DNA of 64,000 nt, taken from NCBI GenBank assembly GCA_025057975.1, contig JANWUV010000007.1:124001-188000 (forward strand), written 5' to 3'. Below the pieces are notes generated by a model that saw nothing but the letters and a program-made list of their open reading frames with translations, was not told the DNA's origin and did not search any database. This DNA is from Chloracidobacterium sp. Its GTDB lineage: Bacteria; Acidobacteriota; Blastocatellia; Chloracidobacteriales; Chloracidobacteriaceae. This document shows, one piece after another, positions 25,740 through 34,309 of this stretch; position 1 is the stretch's first letter; the number at the start of each line of letters is the position of its first letter. The translations under genes and the position numbers were made by a program.

Positions 25740-27002
25740 ATGGGGGGCGTTATGGTGGAGCGTGTGTCCTACGCGGAGTTCAGTCGCCGACTGCACCATC
25801 GGCTATTGCAGGAACGGATTCCGCTTGAGGCGACATTTGAGGTGAGCCGGCGGTGTCCCCTGGCCTGCCGCCACTGCTACAACAACCTGCCGATGAACAA
25901 CCATGCGGCGCGGCGGCGGGAATTATCGCTGGATGAGTACCGGCGGATTTTCGACGAGATCGCTGAAGCCGGTACGCTCTGGGTGCTGTTTACCGGCGGC
26001 GAAATCTTTGCCCGCGCCGATTTTCTTGAGATTTACACCGAGGCCAAAAAGCGCGGGTTTCTCATCACGCTCTTCACCAACGGGACGCTTGTGACGCCGC
26101 GCATCGCAGATTACTTGGCCGAGTGGCGTCCGTTTGCGATTGAGATCACGTTGTACGGCCACACCCGTGAGACCTATGAACGCCTGACGCGCGTTCCCGG
26201 CTCCTACGACCGGTGTCACCGGGGGATTCAGTTGCTTCTGGAGCGTCAACTGCCCCTCAAGCTCAAAACGGTTGGGACGACCATCACCAAGGACGAAATC
26301 TTCGCCATGCGCGACTGGGCGGAGAGCCTGGGTGTGCCGTTCAAGTTTGACAGCATGCTCAATCCGCGCATTGACTGCTCGCAGTCACCGTTGGAAGTGC
26401 GCCTAACGCCGGAGGAGGTCGTTGAGCTGGACCTCCGCGATCCGCGTCGTTTGCCGGCATGGCGGGAGTTGAACGACCGCTACCAAACGGCGGTCATGGC
26501 TCCTTACGTGACGAATACCGTCTATGACTGCGGCGGCGGCGTCGGATCGTTTGCGGTCAACCCGTACGGCGAGATGTCCATCTGCGTGCTGTCGCAGGTG
26601 GACACCTACGATTTACGGCGGGGCAGCTTTCGGGACGGCTGGGAGCATTTCCTGCGCCACGTGCGCCTGCAACAGCGAACGCGCCCGGTCAAGTGCCAAA
26701 CCTGCGAGATTCGTCCGATGTGCGGAAGCTGCGCCGCCGTCAACGAGCTGGAAAACGGCGACAAGGAAGCGCCGATTGATTTCGCCTGTCGCGTCAATCA
26801 TTTGCGTGCCTACCTGCTTGGCATTCCACTCAAGCCCAACCCGCTGTGCGAATACCGCCCCGGCAGTGGACGTTACGATGACATCCAAGCTTCAGTCGCA
26901 GCCCTGCGCTCACGCGCCCGCGAATTGGGCGTCGCTCTGCCCTCTCGTCCGCGCCGCAGTCTGCCCGTTATGCCGGCGGCGGCGCTTCCGGCAGCCGGGT
27001 GA
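25740..27002 (+). CDS. Radical SAM/SPASM peptide-modifying enzyme
   Basis: 420 residues (416 if ATG 25752 is used; both have purine-rich upstream sequence). The 4Fe-4S/SAM site CPLACRHC is at residues 39-46. TGGEIFARADF is the usual GGE SAM-binding motif. The C-terminal SPASM domain has Cys in YDCGGGVGS and MSICVLS, then CQTCEIRPMCGSC and a final Cys in DFACRVNH, the expected ligands for two further clusters. Such enzymes install thioether, carbon-carbon or epimer modifications on ribosomal peptides. The adjacent PqqD-like protein and the small cysteine-containing peptide gene 66 bases downstream give its likely partner and substrate. The chemistry cannot be told from sequence. Confidence 0.93.
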   Translation: MGGVMVERVSYAEFSRRLHHRLLQERIPLEATFEVSRRCPLACRHCYNNLPMNNHAARRRELSLDEYRRIFDEIAEAGTLWVLFTGGEIFARADFLEIYTEAKKRGFLITLFTNGTLVTPRIADYLAEWRPFAIEITLYGHTRETYERLTRVPGSYDRCHRGIQLLLERQLPLKLKTVGTTITKDEIFAMRDWAESLGVPFKFDSMLNPRIDCSQSPLEVRLTPEEVVELDLRDPRRLPAWRELNDRYQTAVMAPYVTNTVYDCGGGVGSFAVNPYGEMSICVLSQVDTYDLRRGSFRDGWEHFLRHVRLQQRTRPVKCQTCEIRPMCGSCAAVNELENGDKEAPIDFACRVNHLRAYLLGIPLKPNPLCEYRPGSGRYDDIQASVAALRSRARELGVALPSRPRRSLPVMPAAALPAAG

Positions 27003-27068
27003 AGGTTTTTTGCTGGCAACCAAAAAATTTGCACTGACGCATAGAAAGCCACCGAGGTGTCAATATCC

Positions 27069-27263
27069 ATGGAGAACCAAGACAAACCAGCGATTCCCAC
27101 CCCAAGCGATGCGCAGGGGCGACGTCCCTACACGAAACCTGCCATTGTGCGTGTTGAACTGCGCGCTGAAGAAGCCGTTCTTGGCGCATGCAAGACGATG
27201 ACCACGGCTGGGCCGGCCAGCCCGCAGTGTGGGGCGCTGGGTTGCAGCGCAATTGCCTCATAA
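27069..27263 (+). CDS. Candidate radical SAM-modified precursor peptide
   Basis: 64 residues from ATG 27069 with GAGGTG nine bases upstream; a GTG at 27057 is an alternative. It is a charged, proline-rich N-terminal leader (PYTKPAIVRVELRAEEAVLG, residues 20-39) followed by a small core with Cys41, Cys54 and Cys59, many Ser/Thr/Ala/Gly and a C-terminal Ser64. Size, position between a radical SAM/PqqD pair and an HprK-like kinase, and the leader/core contrast all fit a RiPP precursor. The leader pattern KPxIxxVELRxEEAVL looks like a recognition element. The mature product is unknown. Confidence 0.75.
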   Translation: MENQDKPAIPTPSDAQGRRPYTKPAIVRVELRAEEAVLGACKTMTTAGPASPQCGALGCSAIAS

Positions 27264-27274
27264 GCCAAGACGCC

Positions 27275-28162
27275 ATGACAGAAGAAACACTCTCCATCGG
27301 CGACTTGACCATCGCCGTTCGGCGGGAAGCCACCGACTTGCCTTCGGCGACGGACGGCCCGCTGGCACTGTTTACAACGCCGACGCGACCCACAACGCCG
27401 ACGGCGACTGTTTCGGTGGTGTGGTGGGATGATCGCCGGTCGCCGGTGAGACGTACGGAACAACTCTTCGCGTCGGGCGGAACGTGGACGCTCTACCGCA
27501 GCGCCGACGGCGGCTACGTCTATGACATCAGTTCGCCGGTTTTTGGGGCACAGCCGTATCGTACAGCGTGGTTCGACGCCAGTTACCAAACCGGTTGGAT
27601 CGCCTACCGACCGGACGCCGTTGTGCGTCGCGCCATGCGCGCCGCGCTCGAATATCCGTTGGACGAGTTACTCGTGACGAATCTGCTGGCGCGCGGGCGT
27701 GGGGCCGAACTCCACGCCTGCGCCGTCAGGGATGTGGACGGGCGCGGCTTTTTGTTCGTCGGCCAATCGGGCGACGGCAAGACGACGACGGCCCGCCTGT
27801 GGGCGGCGGCCGGCGCGACGATTCTGAGCGACGACCGCGTGATTGTCCGCCGGATTCATGGTCAGTGGCGCATGTTCGGCACGCCGTGGCATGGCGAAGC
27901 CGACTACGCCTGCCCTGATTCGGCGGTGATCACCGGCGTTTTTGTTCTGCGCCGGGGACGCGAAAACGTCATCGAGCCTGTTTCAAGCGGGCTGCTCTCT
28001 GCGTTGCTGTTCGCGCGCGCCTTCCCGCCTTTTTACGATCCCGAAGCAATGGATTTTACGGCGGGGTTTCTGGCGGAACTGGCGACATCCGTCCCCGGTG
28101 GTTGGTTGGCGTTTACGCCGACTATGGAAGTTGTGGACTTTATTCGCAGGTGGACGCCATGA
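27275..28162 (+). CDS. HprK-like serine kinase
   Basis: 295 residues from ATG 27275, 11 bases after the peptide gene. The N-terminal half is a beta-rich domain typical of HprK-related proteins in peptide and polysaccharide clusters. The kinase core has the P-loop FVGQSGDGKTTTARLW (about residues 165-180), ILSDDRVIVRR with the Asp pair expected of HprK, and TPWHGEADYA. True HPr kinases phosphorylate a serine on HPr; relatives in some lasso-peptide clusters phosphorylate the C-terminal serine of the precursor. The precursor here ends in Ser, so it is a plausible substrate, though this is inference. The stop overlaps the next start by ATGA. Confidence 0.85.
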   Translation: MTEETLSIGDLTIAVRREATDLPSATDGPLALFTTPTRPTTPTATVSVVWWDDRRSPVRRTEQLFASGGTWTLYRSADGGYVYDISSPVFGAQPYRTAWFDASYQTGWIAYRPDAVVRRAMRAALEYPLDELLVTNLLARGRGAELHACAVRDVDGRGFLFVGQSGDGKTTTARLWAAAGATILSDDRVIVRRIHGQWRMFGTPWHGEADYACPDSAVITGVFVLRRGRENVIEPVSSGLLSALLFARAFPPFYDPEAMDFTAGFLAELATSVPGGWLAFTPTMEVVDFIRRWTP

Positions 28163-28683
28163 CGATCAACCTGTACGAACTAGCAGGTGAGTTACTGGCG
28201 CAGGGGCAGCCTATACGTTTTCGCGCGCCGGGACGGAGTATGGAGCCGACCATCCCGGACGGCGCGGAGATTGTGGTCGAGCCGTTGTCGCCGGACGTGC
28301 CGGTACAGGTCGGCGATATCGTGCTGGCTCGCGTCGGTGACCGGCTCATTGCGCACCGCGTCATCGCCGTCGAGGGCGACGGCGCAACAGCGCGATTGTT
28401 CCTGCGTGGCGATGCGCAACGTGAGGTTGTGGACTGTGTGTCGCGCGTTGCGCTTCTGGGCAGAGTGACTCCAACGTTCGGCGGCCGGACGCCGGAGAGC
28501 GCCAGGCAATGCGAACGAGGGCACTTTTGGCATACAATCGCGCCGCCGGCGCTTGGGCGGGTTGCCGCGTCTTATAAACAACTGCTCTCCCGACATCTCC
28601 GAGAACAACCACACGCGAACACCGCAAAAGCGGCAAGGCTTTTCGCCGCCTGCCTGATGACTTTCCTATTGGAGAAAAGAAAA
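28159..28683 (+). CDS. S26/S24-type (signal peptidase-like) domain, in frame with downstream C25 protease
   Basis: Starts at ATG 28159, overlapping the kinase stop by ATGA. Residues about 1-120 form the peptidase: the serine in GRSMEPTIPDG, then GDIVLARVGDRLIAHRVIAV, where His replaces the Lys of bacterial signal peptidase I as in archaeal/ER-type enzymes, and LRGDAQREVV. It probably cleaves a leader or signal. There is no stop codon before the start of the next protein at 28684, so the open frame continues to 32985. The end given here is the last base before that internal start, not a stop codon. The product is either this domain fused to the protease (1608 residues) or two proteins made from one frame. 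Confidence 0.7.
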
Positions 28684-31600
28684 ATGCCGACACTTGTCCG
28701 ATACGCCGCATTCCATATTGCGCAACAGGTTGGCTCTTACCTACAGCGCGGCTTCCTGGCGCGTAACGCTATTGCCCAAAGGGTATCGGTCGCAGCGGCT
28801 TTCGTAACCACCGTGGCGCTGATGCTAAACGGCATGGTTTTTGGGCAGCGATGCGATAACGCCACCCCGGTCACGCGCATTACTCCGATAGCCCCACTGA
28901 CCGGCGTCGTCAACTCCTACTATCCCGGCCAGTCCGTTGTGAACGGACCAAACAGCAGCACCATTACTATCAAGAACACGGTGTCAGGACAGGGCGTCAA
29001 TGTCGGCATTGCCGTCGGCGATATGGTGCTGGTTATGCAGATGCAGGACGCCACGATTGACAGTAGCAACAACGCCAACTATGGCGCAGGGACAGGTACC
29101 GGCAGCGGCCAGACTTCACAGGGTAACGCCGGGCGGTATGAATTCGCTCGCGTCATTGCCAGCACAGTTACGTCGCTGACGAGCGGCGGAACCATCACGG
29201 TACGCACGAGCGACAGCGGCGGCGGCACGCCTTTAGCCAACACATACACGGACGCTAACGCCACGGCTACTCAGGGGCAGCGGCGGTTTCAGGTTATTCG
29301 GGTGCCGCAGTATACCAGCGTCGGGATCGGCGTCGGACTCACCTGCGCGCCGTGGGACGGCAACACCGGCGGTGTGTTGGCGATTGACGTGCAAAACGTC
29401 TGTCAATTCACGATCGGCTCAACCAACGGCGTCATTGATGTCAGCGGTCGTGGCTTTCGCGGCGGCGGCGGCAAGCGGTTCACCGGAAGTGGCGGTTACG
29501 CCAACACCGACTTCCGCAATACGACGCCAGCTTCGGCAGCCTCGTTAGCCGCAGCTCATGCCTCAAAGGGTGAAGGCATCGCCGGCACACCGCGTTATGT
29601 GGTGAGAATTGTCAATCCCAACGCCAACTACGCTGCGCCGGCGTTCGCCGACATGATTGTCGCCGATACTGGCGTTGAGGGCTACCCGAACGGCAGCTTG
29701 GGCTACGGCGCGCCGGGGAACGCTGGCGGCGGCGGCACTGATGGCAATGCCTCTGCTAACGATCAAAACACCGGCGGTGGTGGTGGGAGTAACGCTGGTG
29801 CTGGCGGTCAGGGAGGGTTCGCATGGAGTAGCGCCTTGGATCGCGGAGGGCGTGGTGGGGCGGCGCAGTCGCCGACCTTGACGCGTATCTTTATGGGCGG
29901 CGGGGGCGGCGCCGGCACCAGCAACAACGGCGCGGGAAACAACGCAAATAACAACGACGACGTCGGCACAAACGACACCAGCAGGGGCGCTAAAGCTAGC
30001 AGCGGCGCGGCCGGCGGCGGTATTGTCTTCATCCGGGCCGGGACAATTCTAGGAACTGGAACCATTCGCGCCAACGGCGCTAACGCACAACTGGTCTCAA
30101 CGGCAAGCGGCATGTCTAGTGCCTCTGACAGCAGCGGCGGCGGCGGCGGCGGCGGGAGCATCGTGCTGACGGCAACCCAACCCAGCCCAGCGACGCTTAC
30201 CATTCAGGCGCAGGGCGGCAATGGCGGCAGCAATAGCCCAAATGACACAGGCGCGAAAACCAGCGCAAATGCCCATGGTCCCGGCGGCGGTGGCGGCGGC
30301 GGCGTGGTTTTTCTAACCTCGACCATCACTGGCGCATCAGTTTCAACAACCGGTGGGCAGAATGGCATAACGCTTTTCAACGGCCCTCCACCCCCATTTC
30401 CATTTGCATATGGCGCGACGCCCGGCGCAGACGGCACGAACAATAACTTTAACATCACCATCACCGACGTGCCGGGGCTGTCATCGAGCGCCGAGTGCGA
30501 TCCACCCGTGTTGACGGACGCGCGATTTACGAACGCTTCAGCGACGCGCTACGCGACGGGCGCGGCAGTGGTGGAGTGGGCGACCGGGTATGAAGCCAAT
30601 AACCTTGGCTTCCACGTCTGGCGGGAGATCGGCGGCAAGCGCGAGCGAATCACGCCGGAACTCATCGCCGGCAGCGCCCTGCTCACCAGTGACGCGCTCA
30701 CCGCCGGACAACACTACGTCTGGCGTGACGACGCGCTGCGTCTGACGCGCGCGCCGGTCAACTACTGGCTGGAAGCCTACGACGTGGACGGCTCGCGCCA
30801 GTGGTACGGCCCGATCACGCTGCGCGAGACGCGCGAAGCGTTCCCGCTGCATCTGCGCAACTCGCCGCTCCTCGGACGAGGCGCGGCGGCGACCGGCGGG
30901 CGACAAATCGAAGTCGCGCCGAACGACTTGACAACGCCGCCGGCAAGCCCTGGGCGCAAGAGCGCAACCGGCGACTTGGCAATGCAGCAACGGCTGGCCG
31001 GGCGAGCGGCCGTCAAGCTCTACGTCGGACAAACCGGCTGGCAGCGCGTTACGTGGGCGGCGCTGTGGGCGGCCGGTCTGTCGCGGATGGCCGACCCGGC
31101 GAACCTGCAACTCTACGTCGAAGGTCGTGAAACGCCCCTGCGCGTCACGTCGGAAGGCGTCGAGTTTTACGGCGTCGCGGCGGATACGCTCGACAGCGGC
31201 GAAGCCGTCTATTGGCTCATCGAGGGCGACCGTCCGGGGCGGCGCGTTGAACTGGGCGCGTCGTTCCCGCTGCTGCGCCCGACGCTGCAAAGCTTCTGGT
31301 CGGCGACAACGCGCGCCGATAAAAGCGTCTATTTTGCGGCGCTGCTCAACGGTGACGAAGACAACTTCTTCGGCAGCGTGGTGACGACGACGCCCGTGGA
31401 GCAGACCGTCACGGTGCGCGACCCCGACCCGTCCGGTCGGCGGCCGGTTGAGGTGACGGTTGAGCTACAAGGCGTGTCGTTGGGTGAGCACGCCGTGTCG
31501 GTGGCGTGGAACGGCCGACCGCTCGGCGTGGTGAACTACAGTGGACGCACGGTTGGGCGCGGCGTCTGGACGCTGCCGGCCGACCAAGTGATGAACGGCA

Positions 31601-32985
31601 TCAACACGATCACACTCCATGCGCCGACGGCCGGCGATGTCAACCTCGTCAAATCGTTGACGGTCGCCTACGAGCGCCGCTTGCGGGCGGCGGACAACCG
31701 GCTGGTGGTGAACGTCCCGCGCGACGGCGCGGGGCTGGGGCGACACATTTTGGCGATTGACGGCTTCACGGCGGCGGCGCGCGCCTTCGATGTGACCGAC
31801 GCGACCGCGCCGGTCGAACTGCCCGTGCGGATGACGGGCGAGACGGCGACCATCGCCGCCGCGCCGGGACGGCAGGTGATCGTGACGACTTCGGCGGCGA
31901 TGGCGACGCCGCGCGCTGAAGCCAATCGGCCGTCACACTGGCATCGCGGCGACCATGCGGTGGATTTCGTCATCATCACGCATGAGGCGTTTCGTCCGGC
32001 GGCTGATCGGCTGGCGCGGGCGCGGCAAGCCGAGGGGCTGCGGACGGCGGTCGTGGACATCACCGACGTGTACGACGAGTGGAGCTACGGCGTGAAGTCG
32101 GCCGGCGCAGTGCGCGATTTTCTGCGACACGCGGCGACGGCGTGGGCGCGGCCGGCGCGGTACGCCCTGCTGGTTGGCAACGCGACCTTTGATCCGCGCG
32201 ACTATCTTGGGTTTGGCGGGAACTTCATTCCGACGAAGCTCATCGGCGTCGGCGCGCTGGAAACGGCCGTGGACGACTGGCTCGGCGATCTGGACGAGGC
32301 CGGACTCGCCCGGTTGGCGGTGGGCCGCCTGCCGGTCAAGACCTTGGCTGAAGCGGAACTGGTCGTGTCGAAGATTCTGGCGTATGAGCAGGCTGGCGAC
32401 GCCGACTGGAAGCGGCGGGCGCTGGTCGTGGCGGATAATCCCGACGGCGGCGGCGACTTTGACGCGGCGGCGAGCGACGTGCTGGAACTGCTGCCGCATC
32501 CGGGGGAAGCGACGCCGATTCGCCTGAGCGCGCTGGGCGCGGGTGGCGCGCGGGCGGCGCTGCTGGCGGGTCTCAACGCTGGCGCGGGGCTGGTCAACTA
32601 CATCGGCCACGGCTCGGTTCAGAACTGGGCGGCGGAAAACGTGCTGACGAGCGGCGACGCGGCGACGCTGGGCAACCACGACCGCGCCGGGCTGGTGGTG
32701 AGTATGACCTGCCTGACCGGTTTCCACCACGACCTGTACACGACGGCGCTGGGCAAGGCGTTGATGCTTGCGCCGGGCGGGGCGGCGGCGGTGTGGGCGT
32801 CGTCGGCGCTGACGCCAAGCGACGGTCAGCACTGGGCGAATCTGGCGCTGCTGGACGCGATATACGGCCTAAATCCGGTGGCGCGGTTGGGGGAAGCCGT
32901 TCAGCGGGCGAAAGCGGCGACGGGCGATCCACAGGTGCGGCAATCGTGGACGCTGTTGGGCGACCCGACCATGCGCCTGCGGTGA
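28684..32985 (+). CDS. Secreted C25 (gingipain-type) cysteine protease with glycine-rich domain
   Basis: 1433 residues from ATG 28684, which has GGAGA eight bases upstream and a long signal peptide (hydrophobic VSVAAAFVTTVALML, then GMVFGQ). A beta-rich N-terminal domain leads into a Gly/Asn/Ser-rich region (about 29440-30330). A segment with VEWATGYEANNLGFHVWRE follows, often seen before gingipain-type domains. The C-terminal C25 peptidase starts near DFVIITHEAF and has the catalytic His (32608-32610) in YIGHGS and Cys (32710-32712) in SMTCLTGFH. It ends WTLLGDPTMRL, as C25 proteins do. No type IX C-terminal secretion domain is seen. It is last in the peptide cassette, before a strong terminator. 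Confidence 0.82.
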   Translation: MPTLVRYAAFHIAQQVGSYLQRGFLARNAIAQRVSVAAAFVTTVALMLNGMVFGQRCDNATPVTRITPIAPLTGVVNSYYPGQSVVNGPNSSTITIKNTVSGQGVNVGIAVGDMVLVMQMQDATIDSSNNANYGAGTGTGSGQTSQGNAGRYEFARVIASTVTSLTSGGTITVRTSDSGGGTPLANTYTDANATATQGQRRFQVIRVPQYTSVGIGVGLTCAPWDGNTGGVLAIDVQNVCQFTIGSTNGVIDVSGRGFRGGGGKRFTGSGGYANTDFRNTTPASAASLAAAHASKGEGIAGTPRYVVRIVNPNANYAAPAFADMIVADTGVEGYPNGSLGYGAPGNAGGGGTDGNASANDQNTGGGGGSNAGAGGQGGFAWSSALDRGGRGGAAQSPTLTRIFMGGGGGAGTSNNGAGNNANNNDDVGTNDTSRGAKASSGAAGGGIVFIRAGTILGTGTIRANGANAQLVSTASGMSSASDSSGGGGGGGSIVLTATQPSPATLTIQAQGGNGGSNSPNDTGAKTSANAHGPGGGGGGGVVFLTSTITGASVSTTGGQNGITLFNGPPPPFPFAYGATPGADGTNNNFNITITDVPGLSSSAECDPPVLTDARFTNASATRYATGAAVVEWATGYEANNLGFHVWREIGGKRERITPELIAGSALLTSDALTAGQHYVWRDDALRLTRAPVNYWLEAYDVDGSRQWYGPITLRETREAFPLHLRNSPLLGRGAAATGGRQIEVAPNDLTTPPASPGRKSATGDLAMQQRLAGRAAVKLYVGQTGWQRVTWAALWAAGLSRMADPANLQLYVEGRETPLRVTSEGVEFYGVAADTLDSGEAVYWLIEGDRPGRRVELGASFPLLRPTLQSFWSATTRADKSVYFAALLNGDEDNFFGSVVTTTPVEQTVTVRDPDPSGRRPVEVTVELQGVSLGEHAVSVAWNGRPLGVVNYSGRTVGRGVWTLPADQVMNGINTITLHAPTAGDVNLVKSLTVAYERRLRAADNRLVVNVPRDGAGLGRHILAIDGFTAAARAFDVTDATAPVELPVRMTGETATIAAAPGRQVIVTTSAAMATPRAEANRPSHWHRGDHAVDFVIITHEAFRPAADRLARARQAEGLRTAVVDITDVYDEWSYGVKSAGAVRDFLRHAATAWARPARYALLVGNATFDPRDYLGFGGNFIPTKLIGVGALETAVDDWLGDLDEAGLARLAVGRLPVKTLAEAELVVSKILAYEQAGDADWKRRALVVADNPDGGGDFDAAASDVLELLPHPGEATPIRLSALGAGGARAALLAGLNAGAGLVNYIGHGSVQNWAAENVLTSGDAATLGNHDRAGLVVSMTCLTGFHHDLYTTALGKALMLAPGGAAAVWASSALTPSDGQHWANLALLDAIYGLNPVARLGEAVQRAKAATGDPQVRQSWTLLGDPTMRLR
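29700..30330 (+). repeat. Glycine-rich coding region
   Basis: Runs of GGCGGC, GGTGGT and similar encode stretches of five to seven glycines alternating with Asn/Ser-rich linkers. This is a low-complexity region within the C25 protease gene, before the catalytic domain. Confidence 0.85.
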
Positions 32986-33034
32986 GCGGTCACGGCGGCG
33001 GATAGGCGTTGCCCGCGCCGCCGCCTTTGTGAAG

Positions 33035-33070
33035 AATGACACCGTGTGGTAACGCACGGTGTCATTTTTT
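33035..33070 (+). terminator. Intrinsic terminator of the peptide cassette
   Basis: AATGACACCGTG (33035-33046) and CACGGTGTCATT (33055-33066) form a perfect 12-bp stem with an 8-base loop, followed by six T (33065-33070). It is the clearest terminator in the window, 50 bases after the C25 stop. Confidence 0.92.
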
Positions 33071-33106
33071 GATTTCGCCTCCGGGCGCGCTTGTGGAGCA
33101 ACCGTT

Positions 33107-33502
33107 ATGTCCCTTCCCATGCCTTTGATTTCCATCGGCAACGGCGTCGCGCTCATCGTGTTGAGCGTCGTCGGGTACGTCCTCAAAGACCCGGCCAACA
33201 GCGGTGTGACGGCGTTCATTCCGGCTGCCTTTGGGCTGTTGTTTGTGATTTTCGGCGCGTTGGCTCACAAGGAGAACCTACGCAAGCACGCCATGCATGC
33301 GGTGTCGGCGGCGGCGCTGCTGGGCGTGCTGGGCGGTCTGACACCGATTCTGATGAGCCTCGTCAAAGGCAATTTCGGGGCGCGGCCGCTGGCGCTAGCG
33401 CTGCAAATCGGCATGGTTGTGTTGTGCGGTGAAATGCTGGCGTTGTGCGTCAACTCGTTCATTCAGGCGCGGCGGCGGCGCGCGCAGGAAGCCGCCGGAT
33501 AG
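33107..33502 (+). CDS. Small four-helix membrane protein, unknown
   Basis: 131 residues from ATG 33107. Four hydrophobic segments are visible: IGNGVALIVLSVVGYVL, FIPAAFGLLFVIFGAL, VSAAALLGVLGGLTPIL and LALQIGMVVLCGEMLAL. A basic tail (ARRRRAQ) would sit in the cytoplasm. I do not recognise a functional family. It begins after the terminator at 33035-33070, so it is a separate unit from the peptide cassette. The next gene starts two bases after its stop, so the two may be co-transcribed. Confidence 0.7.
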   Translation: MSLPMPLISIGNGVALIVLSVVGYVLKDPANSGVTAFIPAAFGLLFVIFGALAHKENLRKHAMHAVSAAALLGVLGGLTPILMSLVKGNFGARPLALALQIGMVVLCGEMLALCVNSFIQARRRRAQEAAG

Positions 33503-33504
33503 CC

Positions 33505-34302
33505 ATGGCGACGGCCGCCGTCGGCTCAATTGACGTTTGCCGCCGGACTTTCCTGGCCGGGCTGCGTTCGGAGACGACGCGCCGCGTCTATCGCGCGGCG
33601 CTCGACCAGTTTGAGCACTGGCTGCGTTCGCAGGGGAAACACTGGCTGGACGCTACGCCGGACGACATCTGCGCCTTTCGTGCGGCGTTGTTGGCGCGGG
33701 TTGCGCCGCCGACGGTAGGCGTGAGGCTTGTGGCACTGCGCCGGTTTTACGCCGAACTCGTCGCGCAGCGGCTGACGGCCGACAACCCGGCGCAGATGAC
33801 GCCTGGGCCGTCAACCAGCGGCGCAAGGCTGACTCCCGCTGCCGACCCGCAGTTGATGCAACGGCTTCTGACCTTACCGGATACGCGGACGCTCGTCGGT
33901 GCGCGCGACGCGCTAGTGTTGCGCCTGTTGGGTGAGATGGGGTTGCGCGTGTCGGAAATCTGTGGCCTGCGCCAGCGCGATGTCGTCCGCCTGCCGGAAG
34001 CGACTGAAACCGGATTGGGGCTGATAGTCGGCGACGGGACGCGCCGAGTGCGGATGGTTGACCTGTCGTTGCCGACCAAAACCACGCTGGACGCTTACCT
34101 GCGGCTAGACTTGCCGCTGCGCCGGGCAGCGAAGGGCGATGGGCCTCATGCGGCGCTCATCCAGCGGACAGCCGCCAACCGTCCTGTCGGAGGTTGCGCG
34201 TTGACGCCGCGCTATGTCTTCAAACTAGTTCGGCGGTATGGAGCGCTGCTTGACTGTCCCGATCTCAATCCCCGAATGGTGCGGCTTGCCGCACGTAGCT
34301 GA
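33505..34302 (+). CDS. Truncated tyrosine recombinase (Xer/integrase-like)
   Basis: 265 residues. The N-terminal SAM-like core-binding domain is present (FLAGLRSETTRRVYRAALDQ, then VGVRLVALRRFYAELV). The catalytic domain begins with the first Arg in LLGEMGLRVSEICGLRQRDV. The protein stops at LNPRMVRLAARS, where family members have the HxLRH box; that His and second Arg are replaced, and the later H/W and the tyrosine nucleophile are absent. No continuation is visible in the other frames before ctaA starts eight bases later. It cannot be a normal recombinase: it is a decayed element remnant or a DNA-binding derivative. Confidence 0.75.
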   Translation: MATAAVGSIDVCRRTFLAGLRSETTRRVYRAALDQFEHWLRSQGKHWLDATPDDICAFRAALLARVAPPTVGVRLVALRRFYAELVAQRLTADNPAQMTPGPSTSGARLTPAADPQLMQRLLTLPDTRTLVGARDALVLRLLGEMGLRVSEICGLRQRDVVRLPEATETGLGLIVGDGTRRVRMVDLSLPTKTTLDAYLRLDLPLRRAAKGDGPHAALIQRTAANRPVGGCALTPRYVFKLVRRYGALLDCPDLNPRMVRLAARS

Positions 34303-34309
34303 GCATCCG

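Noticed and set aside
31933-32832. 299-codon minus-strand frame opposite the C25 protease
   Set aside because: Arg/Gln/Pro-rich shadow; the plus strand has catalytic His and Cys motifs of C25 peptidases.
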